Part shown: one piece after another, positions 16,440 through 24,207 of the stretch | Layout of the letters: each line of letters starts with the position of its first letter | Numbering within the stretch: the first letter of the stretch is position 1 | Assembly (NCBI GenBank): GCA_934394545.1 | Contig: CAKRRG010000003.1 | Span: 1 to 64,000 of the forward strand | From: an uncultured Blautia sp. | GTDB lineage: Bacteria; Bacillota; Clostridia; Lachnospirales; Lachnospiraceae | Direction of reading: 5' to 3' | Length of the DNA: 64,000 nt | The notes under the pieces: model-generated | What the model was told of the DNA's origin: nothing | What the model saw: only the letters and a program-made list of their open reading frames with translations | The model's database searches: none | Program-made: the position numbers and the translations under genes

Positions 16440-17132
16440 ATGTCAGAAAAACAGTTCTATCTTCTTCAGGTAAATGATGCATTATTTCCCATAGGAGGAT
16501 ATTCTCATTCACAGGGACTTGAGACTTACATTCAGCGGGGAATCGTTCATGATGTGGATACGGCCAGAGAGTATATTACCCACAAAATCAAATGGAATCT
16601 TGCATACACAGAGCTTCTGGCTGCCAGACTTGCTTATGAAGCAGCCAAAAGAAATGACCTGGAAGAACTGCTGAAACTGGAAGAAATTCTGGAGGCCTCC
16701 AGGATTCCTATGGAGCAAAGAGAAGCTGCCAGAAAAATGGGATCCCGGTTTGCAAAGACCATTGAAAAGCTTAATCTTCCGGTAAGCGAAAAAGGAATTT
16801 TCATGGAATATCTGGAAGCCAGAAAGGGAAAAGCGGTTAATCATTGCTGTGTTTACGGTGTATTTTGTGAAGAAATGCAGATCCCTTTGGAAGATGCATT
16901 AAGTCATTATCTTTATGCTCAGACATCTGCCATTGTGACGAATTGTGTGAAAACAATTCCACTGAGCCAGACCTCAGGCCAGCAGCTTCTTAGTGGCTGT
17001 TATGGAGAATTTGATGAGATTCTGAAGGATATAATGAGCAAAAATGAAGAGGATTTATGTCTTTCTTCACCAGGTTTTGATATCCGGGGAATCCAGCATG
17101 AGAGACTGTATTCGAGGCTATATATGTCTTAA
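16440..17132 (+). CDS. ureF: Urease accessory protein UreF
   Basis: A 230-residue all-helical protein with the UreF signature (LLQVNDALFPIGGYSHSQGL near the N-terminus, DALSHYLYAQTSAIVTNCVK, IPLSQTSGQQLL). UreF sits between UreD and UreG in the activation complex and acts on GTP-dependent nickel insertion. GGAGG precedes it. A 98-base gap with two small hairpins (for example TCAGAAT/ATTCTGA, about 17139-17172) separates it from ureG. Confidence 0.94.
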   Translation: MSEKQFYLLQVNDALFPIGGYSHSQGLETYIQRGIVHDVDTAREYITHKIKWNLAYTELLAARLAYEAAKRNDLEELLKLEEILEASRIPMEQREAARKMGSRFAKTIEKLNLPVSEKGIFMEYLEARKGKAVNHCCVYGVFCEEMQIPLEDALSHYLYAQTSAIVTNCVKTIPLSQTSGQQLLSGCYGEFDEILKDIMSKNEEDLCLSSPGFDIRGIQHERLYSRLYMS

Positions 17133-17230
17133 AATATGTCAGAATACAGGTCGCAAACGGGCTGCATTCTGAGCAGATAGTGAAGTGGACTGCGAATATT
17201 TGTCGCGATTAAAGAAAAGAGGAAATCGAT

Positions 17231-17839
17231 ATGTCATATGTAAAAATCGGAGTAGCCGGACCGGTAGGTTCCGGAAAAACAGCACTTATTGAAGCGTTAT
17301 CAAGAAAAATGGCTGGAGATTACAGCATTGGTGTCATTACAAATGATATTTATACCAAGGAAGATGCCCAGTTTCTGGCAAAAAACAGTGTTCTTCCGGT
17401 AGAGCGGATCATTGGTGTGGAAACCGGCGGATGCCCGCATACAGCTATCCGTGAGGACGCATCCATGAATCTGGAAGCAGTAGACGAGATGATGGAACGC
17501 TTTCCGGATATTGAACTTTTGTTTATTGAAAGCGGCGGAGATAACCTGTCGGCAACCTTCAGCCCGGAGCTGGTAGATGCTACGATTTTTGTTATTGATG
17601 TAGCGGAAGGTGATAAGATTCCGAGAAAGGGCGGACCTGGAATTACCCGTTCTGATCTTCTGGTGATTAATAAGATCGATCTTGCACCGTATGTAGGCGC
17701 AAGTCTGGAAGTAATGGAAAGAGACTCCAAAAAAATGCGTGGCGACAGACCATTCCAGTTTACGAATATCCGTGGGGATGAAAACGTGGATAAGGTAGTA
17801 GAATGGATCAAAAAGAATGTATTACTGGAAGGAATGTAA
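17231..17839 (+). CDS. ureG: Urease accessory GTPase UreG
   Basis: A 202-residue SIMIBI GTPase with P-loop [17 protein letters not shown], the metal-binding CPH motif in [15 protein letters not shown], the switch region [15 protein letters not shown] and base-recognition [10 protein letters not shown]. It couples GTP hydrolysis to nickel delivery into UreC. Confidence 0.97.
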   Translation: MSYVKIGVAGPVGSGKTALIEALSRKMAGDYSIGVITNDIYTKEDAQFLAKNSVLPVERIIGVETGGCPHTAIREDASMNLEAVDEMMERFPDIELLFIESGGDNLSATFSPELVDATIFVIDVAEGDKIPRKGGPGITRSDLLVINKIDLAPYVGASLEVMERDSKKMRGDRPFQFTNIRGDENVDKVVEWIKKNVLLEGM

Positions 17840-17852
17840 AGGAAAAAGACCT

Positions 17853-18653
17853 ATGGATAACAAATTCGGAAAGACATCCCGTATCAGTGCCTGTGCAGCG
17901 TTAAAGGATGGAAAAACAATTCTGGAGGACTTGTCTTTTACTGCTCCTTACAAGATCATGATGCCCTTTGAGAAAGAAAACGGAGGGATTCAGATCATGC
18001 CTCTTTGTGCATCTGCCGGAATTATGGCCGGTGATTCCCAGGATTTTTTGTATCATGTAAAAGAGGGTGCTGACCTGGAAATTTTGTCCCAGTCATTTGA
18101 AAAAATTCATAAAATGGATGAGGGTTCTGCCACTCGTACCATTGAAGTACAGGTAGATAAAAATGCCACATTGTATTATTATCCCCAGCCAGTGATTCCC
18201 TTTGCCAAGTCCTCCTTTGACAGCAAAATGACCATTCATCTGGAAGATGAAACCTCCCGCCTCTTTCTGATGGAGACTATTTCCTGTGGACGAAATGCAC
18301 ATGATGAACGGTTTCAGTATCGCAGATTTTCCTCAAAAGTGCTGTTGTACCGAGGTGAAAAACTGATTTATCGTGATAACACATGTTACGAACCGGATAA
18401 AATGCCCATGGAAGGAATCGGAATGTATGAAGGATACACCCATATGGCAAACCTGTTTTTATCTCAGATATATGATGAAGATAAGGAAAAAATATGGCAG
18501 ATTCTTGATGAAGATTCAGAAGTGGACGGTGGTATTACCAGCCTGACAAGTGGTGATCTGGCAGTAAGGATTTTTGGACACAGAGCTCAGAAGCTGCAGC
18601 AAGTCGCCGAAAAAATAAAAGAAATATATGAGAAATCAAAAAATAAAATGTGA
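17853..18653 (+). CDS. ureD: Urease accessory protein UreD/UreH
   Basis: A 266-residue beta-rich protein with UreD features (SARISAC-like start KTSRISACAALKDGKT, SQSFEKIHKMDEG, LYYYPQPVIPFAKSSF). It is the scaffold that binds apo-urease and UreF. ATG 17853 is chosen over upstream in-frame codons because AAAGGAAAAAG lies just before it. The next element is a terminator, so this is the last gene of the urease operon. Confidence 0.93.
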   Translation: MDNKFGKTSRISACAALKDGKTILEDLSFTAPYKIMMPFEKENGGIQIMPLCASAGIMAGDSQDFLYHVKEGADLEILSQSFEKIHKMDEGSATRTIEVQVDKNATLYYYPQPVIPFAKSSFDSKMTIHLEDETSRLFLMETISCGRNAHDERFQYRRFSSKVLLYRGEKLIYRDNTCYEPDKMPMEGIGMYEGYTHMANLFLSQIYDEDKEKIWQILDEDSEVDGGITSLTSGDLAVRIFGHRAQKLQQVAEKIKEIYEKSKNKM

Positions 18654-18660
18654 TTGTTTA

Positions 18661-18697
18661 AAGATCTTTTACATATAATGTGAAGGATCTTTTTTTA
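18661..18697 (+). terminator. Terminator of the urease operon
   Basis: AAGATCTTTTACAT and GTGAAGGATCTT pair around a short loop and are followed by TTTTTTT. It closes the operon directly after ureD. Confidence 0.8.
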
Positions 18698-18701
18698 CCG
18701 A

Positions 18702-18769
18702 ATCAAGTCCCCTTTTAGGAGAATATTCAGAATAACCCAATTGACGGGACTTGATGTGTGTTTTATACT
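18702..18769 (+). promoter_or_regulatory. Promoter of the MATE gene with an overlapping inverted repeat
   Basis: TTGACG (18741-18746), 17 bases, TATACT (18764-18769) make a good promoter. ATCAAGTCCC (18702-18711) and GGGACTTGAT (18746-18755) form a perfect 10-bp inverted repeat whose right arm covers the spacer, as an operator would. The right arm is also followed by a short sequence related to 34475-34535. Confidence 0.6.
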
Positions 18770-18845
18770 AAAACAAACATATCACCTATTGGCGACATTA
18801 CCTATATGGAATAAAAAGTGTTTGAGAGAGAAAAGAAAGAGAAAA

Positions 18846-20216
18846 ATGAAGCAAATTGATTTTGAAAATGGAACTGTAACCAGAAATATTTTTAGTACAG
18901 CTATCCCTATGCTGGTAGCGCAGATCCTCAGCCTTTTGTACAATATTGTAGACCGTATTTATATTGCCAGAATTCCGGATGTGGGAACTACGGCCCTTGG
19001 AGCGGTAGGTTTATGCTTTCCGCTGATCGTGATCATAACAGCCTTTGCAAACCTGTTTGGAAGCGGTGGCGCGCCTCTTTTTTCTATTTACAGGGGGATG
19101 AAGGAGAATGGAAAAGCGCAGACGGTTATGAATACATCCTTTACTATGGTATGCTTAAGCGGCGCTGTTTTGATGGCGGTTGGGATGCTGTTTGCACGGC
19201 CTTTATTAGTGCTGTTTGGAGCATCTGAGGATGCTCTGGTTTACGCATATCCCTACATGATGCTTTATCTGATCGGTACGATACCCTCTATGCTTGCAAC
19301 AGGAATGAATCCGTTTATTAATGCCCAAGGATATGCTGTTACAGGGATGCTATCAGTAGCAATTGGAGCGATAACAAACCTGATTCTGGATCCGTTATTT
19401 ATTTTTGTATTGGGCTTTGGAATCAGAGGAGCTGCTATAGCGACTGTTATTTCTCAGCTTTTATCCGCTGCATATGTCCTTCTTTTTCTGGAAAAAAGAG
19501 CTGAACTAAAGGCGCGTTTCATGAAGAAAAAAGAACTGAAATCCTGTGCAGAGTATGCGAAAAATATTGTCAGCCTTGGTACGTCAGGTTTTATTATGCA
19601 GCTGACAAACAGCCTTGTATCTATCTGCTGTAATAATGTCCTTGGAGTAACGGGGGGAGATGTATACATATCGGTTATGACCATTATATCCAGTGTGCGT
19701 CAGATGGTTGAGACACCAATTTATGCCATAAATGAGGGGACATCTCCTGTTCTCAGTTATAATTATGGGGCAAAAAGACCGAAGTTTGTGCGTAAGGCAA
19801 TGGTTACTCTGGCGATAATGGTTCTGGTTTATACGGCTGTTGTCTGGAGCGTGATCATCTTTGCACCAGACTATCTGATCGCAGTATTCAGCTCTGACAA
19901 ACTTCTTATACAGGACGCAATTCCAGCACTGAAAACCTATTTTGCAGCATTCATTTTTATGGATTTTCAGTACATTGGACAGACAGTTTTTAAGTCCCTA
20001 AATAAGAAAAAACAAGCAATTTTTTTCTCCCTTTTGAGAAAAGTCTTTATTGTAGTACCGCTCACTTATCTGCTTCCTTACGGCTTTAAAATGGGCACAC
20101 ATGGAGTATTCCTGGCAGAGCCGGTATCAAATGTAATTGGCGGCAGCCTGTGCGTTATTACCATGTTGATGATGGTGCTGCCGGAGCTGAAAAGGATGGA
20201 AAACAAACAACGATAA
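18846..20216 (+). CDS. MATE family efflux transporter
   Basis: A 456-residue, 12-helix transporter of the NorM/DinF group (IPMLVAQILSLLYNIVDRIY, FGSGGAPLFSIYRGM, NPFINAQGYAVTGMLSVAIG, EGTSPVLSYNYGAK). MATE proteins export cationic drugs or metabolites using a Na+ or H+ gradient. The ATG at 18846 begins the conserved MKQIDFENGTVTRNIF; the open frame extends upstream but has no ribosome site there. The substrate cannot be assigned. Confidence 0.9.
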   Translation: MKQIDFENGTVTRNIFSTAIPMLVAQILSLLYNIVDRIYIARIPDVGTTALGAVGLCFPLIVIITAFANLFGSGGAPLFSIYRGMKENGKAQTVMNTSFTMVCLSGAVLMAVGMLFARPLLVLFGASEDALVYAYPYMMLYLIGTIPSMLATGMNPFINAQGYAVTGMLSVAIGAITNLILDPLFIFVLGFGIRGAAIATVISQLLSAAYVLLFLEKRAELKARFMKKKELKSCAEYAKNIVSLGTSGFIMQLTNSLVSICCNNVLGVTGGDVYISVMTIISSVRQMVETPIYAINEGTSPVLSYNYGAKRPKFVRKAMVTLAIMVLVYTAVVWSVIIFAPDYLIAVFSSDKLLIQDAIPALKTYFAAFIFMDFQYIGQTVFKSLNKKKQAIFFSLLRKVFIVVPLTYLLPYGFKMGTHGVFLAEPVSNVIGGSLCVITMLMMVLPELKRMENKQR

Positions 20217-20229
20217 GAGGTAATTTATA

Positions 20230-21198
20230 ATGGTTAAAGTTGACTTGATAACGGGTTTTCTCGGTTCTGGGAAAACGACTTTTATAAAAAAATACGCTGC
20301 CTGGCTGATTGCGCAGGGGCAGAATATTGGCATTCTGGAAAACGATTTCGGGGCAGTAAATGTGGATATGATGCTGCTTCATGATCTGGAAGGGGAGAGC
20401 TGTGAGCTGGAAATGGTTTCTGGCGGATGTGATGCAGACTGTCACAAAAGACGCTTCAAGACCAAGCTGATTGCAATGGGAATGTGTGGATATGACCGGG
20501 TTCTTATTGAGCCCTCCGGGATTTTTGATGTGGATGAATTTTTTGATGTGCTTTACGAGGAACCGTTGGATAAATGGTATCAGATTGGAAATGTGATTAC
20601 CATTCTGGACGCCAGACTGGAGGAGAAGCTGCAGCCTCAGGCAGAATATCTGCTGGCTTCTGAAGCGGCGGATGCTGGCTGTATTGTTCTTAGCAAAAGC
20701 CAGGAGGCGTCTTCTGAGGAGATTGGGGAGACAGTAGAACATCTGAATCGTGCTCTGGAAGGTGTGAAATGTAAGCGCCGTTTTACGGAAAAAGAGGTGC
20801 TGGATAAGGACTGGGAGCAGTTTACAGATGAAGATTTCCGTCGGATTTTTAACTGCGGATATGTGATGGAAGATTTCGAAAAGCAGTGCTTCGATGAGAA
20901 GGAAGGTTTCCAGTCCTTATATTTTATGGAACTGAAGATCTCGGAAACTGAGCTGGAGAAGGCAGCACGTCAGATATTGGAGGATCCGAAATGTGGAAAT
21001 GTGTTCCGGATTAAAGGATTTGTGAAAGCGGATTCTGGAAAGGCGAAGGCTCATTCTGTGTCCGCAGAGATGGAGTGGCTGGAGCTGAATGCCACCCGTA
21101 GGGAATTTTCCCTGAAACCAGTTTCCATAGGCCAGGAAGTGGTGATCGTGATCGGGGAAAATATGAATGAGGAACGGATACGGGGGTATCTGGAATAG
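20230..21198 (+). CDS. COG0523-family GTPase (CobW/UreG-like metallochaperone)
   Basis: A 322-residue G3E GTPase: Walker A GFLGSGKTTFIKK (8-20), ENDFGAVNVD, EPSGIFDVDEFF and a C-terminal CobW_C-like domain. The usual CxCC metal motif after switch I is replaced by GGCDADCHKRR, so two Cys and a His remain. Known relatives (CobW, YeiR, ZigA, nitrile hydratase activators) handle cobalt, zinc or iron. Its position just downstream of the urease operon and a MATE gene suggests a metal role, perhaps nickel or zinc, but it is not a second UreG because it lacks the CPH motif. Confidence 0.85.
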   Translation: MVKVDLITGFLGSGKTTFIKKYAAWLIAQGQNIGILENDFGAVNVDMMLLHDLEGESCELEMVSGGCDADCHKRRFKTKLIAMGMCGYDRVLIEPSGIFDVDEFFDVLYEEPLDKWYQIGNVITILDARLEEKLQPQAEYLLASEAADAGCIVLSKSQEASSEEIGETVEHLNRALEGVKCKRRFTEKEVLDKDWEQFTDEDFRRIFNCGYVMEDFEKQCFDEKEGFQSLYFMELKISETELEKAARQILEDPKCGNVFRIKGFVKADSGKAKAHSVSAEMEWLELNATRREFSLKPVSIGQEVVIVIGENMNEERIRGYLE

Positions 21199-21240
21199 GA
21201 TTTTTTTATAATAAATATGTCAAAATAAGGATATATAAAT

Positions 21241-21287
21241 ATGGAAAAAATAACCTCCCAAATAAAGTGTGAGGTTATTTTTTCCAT
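21241..21287. terminator. Bidirectional terminator after the COG0523 gene
   Basis: A perfect 17-bp inverted repeat with arms ATGGAAAAAATAACCTC (21241-21257) and its complement (21271-21287) surrounds a 13-base loop. A- and T-runs lie on both flanks, so it can stop transcription from either side. Confidence 0.85.
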
Positions 21288-21347
21288 CTTGTCATAATTT
21301 GTCGAACGATTTTTCTTGGAAAGTGATTTGTACTGTGCTATTCTAAG

Positions 21348-21478
21348 TACATCTTATAAGATGTATCTGAAAACTTTTTGACTATCGTTGTTCCAGATCA
21401 GGAACGGTAATATCCACTTTTATTTTTGTAATTACAATTGTTTAGAGGGTTTACACAGACTGAAAATACCGTTACAAT
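21348..21478 (+). promoter_or_regulatory. Palindrome and promoter ahead of a small gene
   Basis: TACATCTTATAAGATGTA (21348-21365) is a perfect 18-bp palindrome without a T-run, operator-like. TTTACA (21450-21455), 17 bases and TACAAT (21473-21478) form a promoter for the small gene at 21520. GTTCC/GGAAC (about 21390-21405) is a further small stem. The rest of 21288-21519 holds no gene. Confidence 0.5.
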
Positions 21479-21519
21479 GATTATATAATCAATCAATAAT
21501 CATAAAGGACGGTGTAAGT

Positions 21520-21687
21520 ATGGAGGATAATTACATGCCAACAGATGTTCAGTTCAAATATGAATTGCGCAAGCGTTTAACTGAGTTAAACCAAAAGTTA
21601 GAGTTACTGGATCAGCAGGAATATGAGAAGCTGAAATCAGTACTGAAGCAGGAGATTGCAGATATAGAGGCAAGCTTGCAGGATTGA
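21520..21687 (+). CDS. Small helical protein, 55 residues, unknown
   Basis: An ATG behind AAAGGACGG opens a 55-codon frame (MEDNYMPTDVQFKYELRKRL then helical LNQKLELLDQQEYEKLKSVL). It is acidic, probably one coiled-coil-forming helix pair, and has its own promoter. Similar short proteins beginning (M)PTD.QFK.ELRK are, to my memory, common in Lachnospiraceae and their mobile elements, but their function is unknown. Confidence 0.55.
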   Translation: MEDNYMPTDVQFKYELRKRLTELNQKLELLDQQEYEKLKSVLKQEIADIEASLQD

Positions 21688-21698
21688 GTTTAACCGAA

Positions 21699-21850
21699 TC
21701 AAGCAAGTCCCCTGCTGGGGTTGCGCAAAGCAATACGCAGTGGGGGAGGACTTGCTTGTATCAGGAGTGGCGCAAGCCACTCCTGATAAGCTGTGAAGCA
21801 GCATTTGGTGTAGAGCCGCGTAGCGAAGCGGACCTGGAATATCCGCTCTA
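21699..21850. other. Strongly folded intergenic segment (three hairpins)
   Basis: Three stems stand in a row: CAAGCAAGTCC/GGACTTGCTTG (21700-21758), a perfect 13-bp stem TATCAGGAGTGGC closed by a GCAA tetraloop (21759-21788), and TAGAGC/GCTCTA (21811-21850) enclosing CCGC/GCGG. It lies between the small gene and the convergent guaD. It could be a structured RNA, a repeat element or a pair of terminators, though T-runs are lacking. The opening ACCGAATCAAG..AGTCCCC resembles 18697-18713. Confidence 0.5.
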
Positions 21851-21865
21851 TATACTTTCATTATT

Positions 21866-23143
21866 TTAGATTACTTTCCGTCCCTGCACATATTTTCCAA
21901 CCAGATTTCTGTCATCGGACAGATAAACCAGTCGTTCCAGTCTGTCACGGTTGGAAATCTCCTGCGGATGGCGGATATTGCTGTCGTCAAGCACCATGGC
22001 ATCGAATTCATAGCCCTTTTCGAAGCTTCCCACTTTTCCGAAGAAGGAACCTCCGCCGATGGTTGCCATGTAGAAGGCCTCTTCCAGAGTAATCGGTGCC
22101 AGTGTCTGGTCCATCAGTCTCCAGCGAAGCTTGGAAGCCTGGATGGTATCTACAATGGCGCGGAACATGGAAAGGGAAAAACCGCCGGCAACATCGGTTC
22201 CAAGTCCTACGCGAAGTTCCATATCGAGATAATGGCGAATCGGTGCGATTCCGGAAGCAAGGTCGGTGTTGGACTCCGGACAATGAGCAATATAGACGCC
22301 CTGGTCTTTGATCATCTGCAGCTCTTCGTCTGTGGAGTGTACACAGTGTGCCATGATGGTGGGGCAGGCTCCGCCAAAAAGTCCGAACATATCGTATGCA
22401 TCTCCATAGAATCTGCTTGCAGGACAAAGCTCCTTTACCCATGCAATCTCTCCGAAATTCTCAGACAGATGAGACTGAACCGGAAGATGATATTCCTTCT
22501 GGATTTTTCCTAGCTCGGTCATCAGTTCATCTGTACAGGATGGAGTGAAACGCGGCGTCAGGATAGGATATGTGTGGTCGTAACGATCCCTGATCTCATC
22601 CAACCACTGGCGTGTATCTGCAGCGGAAGCCTGTGCGCTTTCTTCCTGAAGCTCCGGAGCTCCGTTGCGGTCCATATTTACTTTTCCAACCATTGTGGTC
22701 AGACCGCTTTCTTCCAGCATATCCATAAGAAGCTCTGTAGCAGGGCGATGTAAGGTGGCGAAAATGCAGGCTCTGGTGGTAAAGCTGTGCTTTAGATCAT
22801 CTACGAAAATGGAGTAGGCCTTTTTTGCATAAGACAGGTCTGCGTACCGTGCTTCCTGGGGGAAGGTAATGGTATTCAGCCAGTCGAGAAGCTCCAGATC
22901 CATGCCGGTTCCACGGTAAGCGTACTGTGGAGCATGAAGATGAAGGTCGGTAAAGCCTGGAATGATCAGGCGGTCTCCCATATCTTCGGTGGGAATATCC
23001 CTGTATTCTTCCGGAAGCTGGGAAAAAACACCTGCGCAGATACCGTTCTCGCACACAACATAAGAATTTTCTGCGAAAACAAGCTCGTGCTGGTTTTTGC
23101 TGTAACAGATAGTACCCTTTAATGCAAATAATTCATTTTTCAT
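21866..23143 (-). CDS. guaD: Guanine deaminase
   Basis: A 425-residue amidohydrolase that converts guanine to xanthine and ammonia in purine salvage or breakdown. Zinc ligands and substrate motifs are visible: PGFTDLHLHAPQYAYRG, VQSHLSENFGEIAWV, MAHCVHSTDEEL, CPESNTDLASGI and LGTDVAGG. Ribosome site AAAGGATGTG precedes the ATG on the minus strand. A guanine-type riboswitch lies in its leader. Confidence 0.95.
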   Translation of the reverse strand: MKNELFALKGTICYSKNQHELVFAENSYVVCENGICAGVFSQLPEEYRDIPTEDMGDRLIIPGFTDLHLHAPQYAYRGTGMDLELLDWLNTITFPQEARYADLSYAKKAYSIFVDDLKHSFTTRACIFATLHRPATELLMDMLEESGLTTMVGKVNMDRNGAPELQEESAQASAADTRQWLDEIRDRYDHTYPILTPRFTPSCTDELMTELGKIQKEYHLPVQSHLSENFGEIAWVKELCPASRFYGDAYDMFGLFGGACPTIMAHCVHSTDEELQMIKDQGVYIAHCPESNTDLASGIAPIRHYLDMELRVGLGTDVAGGFSLSMFRAIVDTIQASKLRWRLMDQTLAPITLEEAFYMATIGGGSFFGKVGSFEKGYEFDAMVLDDSNIRHPQEISNRDRLERLVYLSDDRNLVGKYVQGRKVI

Positions 23144-23202
23144 ATTAACACATCCTTTCAGCAGAAGGGGTGAAGGTGAGAAAAAATTCGGAGAAACATA
23201 CC

Positions 23203-23215
23203 GGTAAAGAAAAAA
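23203..23215 (-). terminator. Terminator 3' arm of the guaD riboswitch expression platform
   Basis: The minus-strand CGGGTAGTTTTTT (about 23203-23215) pairs with AGCTACCC inside aptamer P3, with nested TGTC/GACA and CTGCA/TGCAG pairs between them. Terminator formation therefore destroys the aptamer, so ligand binding should allow read-through (an ON switch), as in the pbuE adenine switch. Confidence 0.65.
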
Positions 23216-23256
23216 CTACCCGAAAAATGTCGCACCTGCACACAACCTCGCATGCA

Positions 23257-23320
23257 GCTTATAGACAACTATTAGGGTAGCTGGTAGAGACGTCCAACCA
23301 GATTATGGACTTATATAAGC
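23257..23320 (-). promoter_or_regulatory. Purine (guanine-type) riboswitch aptamer in the guaD leader
   Basis: On the minus strand the full purine aptamer can be drawn: P1 GCTTAT/ATAAGC, J1/2 ATAA, P2 GTCC/GGAC with loop ATAATCTGGTT, J2/3 GTCTCTACC, P3 CAGCT/AGTTG with loop ACCCTAAT, and J3/1 TCTAT. The base corresponding to position 74 of xpt is C, which specifies guanine or hypoxanthine over adenine. Loop GG and CC allow the L2-L3 kissing contact. Downstream CGGGTAGTTTTTT can pair with AGCTACCC of P3 to form a terminator. Confidence 0.9.
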
Positions 23321-23340
23321 GTTAGCAGTTTTATAACTTT

Positions 23341-23369
23341 ATTGTACAGGGTATAGGTGGCAGAAGCAA
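23341..23369 (-). promoter_or_regulatory. Promoter of the guaD transcript
   Basis: On the minus strand TTGCTT (23364-23369), 17 bases and TACAAT (23341-23346) stand about 20-25 bases before the aptamer. This fits a riboswitch-containing leader. Confidence 0.65.
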
Positions 23370-23479
23370 GTAAAAAATAGCAAAACTTTTTCTTTTTTTC
23401 ATATCATTTTTTCATACCATTTCGAAAAAAAATACTATATAATGATACCAGAACGTACTTAAACAAGGAGATGACAATT

Positions 23480-24190
23480 ATGAGCTACAGCTTTCAAGGA
23501 CGTGTAAGATACAGTGAAATTGGAGAAAACGGATGTCTGACGCTTCCGGGAATACAGGATTATTATCAGGATTGCTGCACGTTTCAGTCTGAAGAAATCG
23601 GACAGGGCATGGCAGAACTTGAAAAGAGACAGAGAGCCTGGGTACTGTCTTCCTGGCAGATCGTGGTGAATCGTTATCCGAAGCTGGGAGAAACAATTAT
23701 TGCGTCAACAGCGCCATATGGCTTCAAGGGATTTCTGGGAATGCGTAATTTTACACTGAAGACAGAATCCGGGGAGCTTTTGTCTTATGCGAACAGCATC
23801 TGGACCAATATTGATACAGAGACCGGTCTTCCGGCTAGACTTACCGAAGAAGATACCAGAGGTTATGTACTGGATGAAAAACTGGATATGGATTATGCCT
23901 CCCGTAAGATCGCATTGCCGGAGGGCATGGTGAAGGGCGAGTCATTTACCATTCAGAAGCATCATCTGGATACCCATCATCATGTGAATAATTGCCAGTA
24001 TATCCGAATGGCAGCAGATTATCTGCCAGAAGGATTTGTAATCTACCAGATGCGTGCAGAATATAAGAAACAGGCGTTGCTTGGAGACGTTTTCTATCCT
24101 GCAGTGAAGACCGAAGAGAAGAAGGTTACAGTGGCACTTTCTACGGAAACTGGGGAGCCTTATGCGATTGTAGAATTTACAATGCAGTAA
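23480..24190 (+). CDS. Acyl-ACP thioesterase (FatA/FatB type)
   Basis: A 236-residue double hot-dog protein (PF01643). First half: YSFQGRVRYSEIGENG, WVLSSWQIVV. Second half: HHLDTHHHVNNCQYIRMAAD with the catalytic Asn/His. It releases free fatty acids from acyl-ACP. ATG 23480 is preferred to 23471 because AAGGAG directly touches the latter. A possible -10 TATAAT is at 23438-23443. It converges on the AraC gene at 24208. Confidence 0.88.
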   Translation: MSYSFQGRVRYSEIGENGCLTLPGIQDYYQDCCTFQSEEIGQGMAELEKRQRAWVLSSWQIVVNRYPKLGETIIASTAPYGFKGFLGMRNFTLKTESGELLSYANSIWTNIDTETGLPARLTEEDTRGYVLDEKLDMDYASRKIALPEGMVKGESFTIQKHHLDTHHHVNNCQYIRMAADYLPEGFVIYQMRAEYKKQALLGDVFYPAVKTEEKKVTVALSTETGEPYAIVEFTMQ

Positions 24191-24207
24191 AAATACAGAT
24201 AAATTGA

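Noticed and set aside
20230..21198. Second UreG
   Set aside because: It has the COG0523 architecture with CobW_C domain and lacks the CPH motif of UreG. The true ureG is at 17231.
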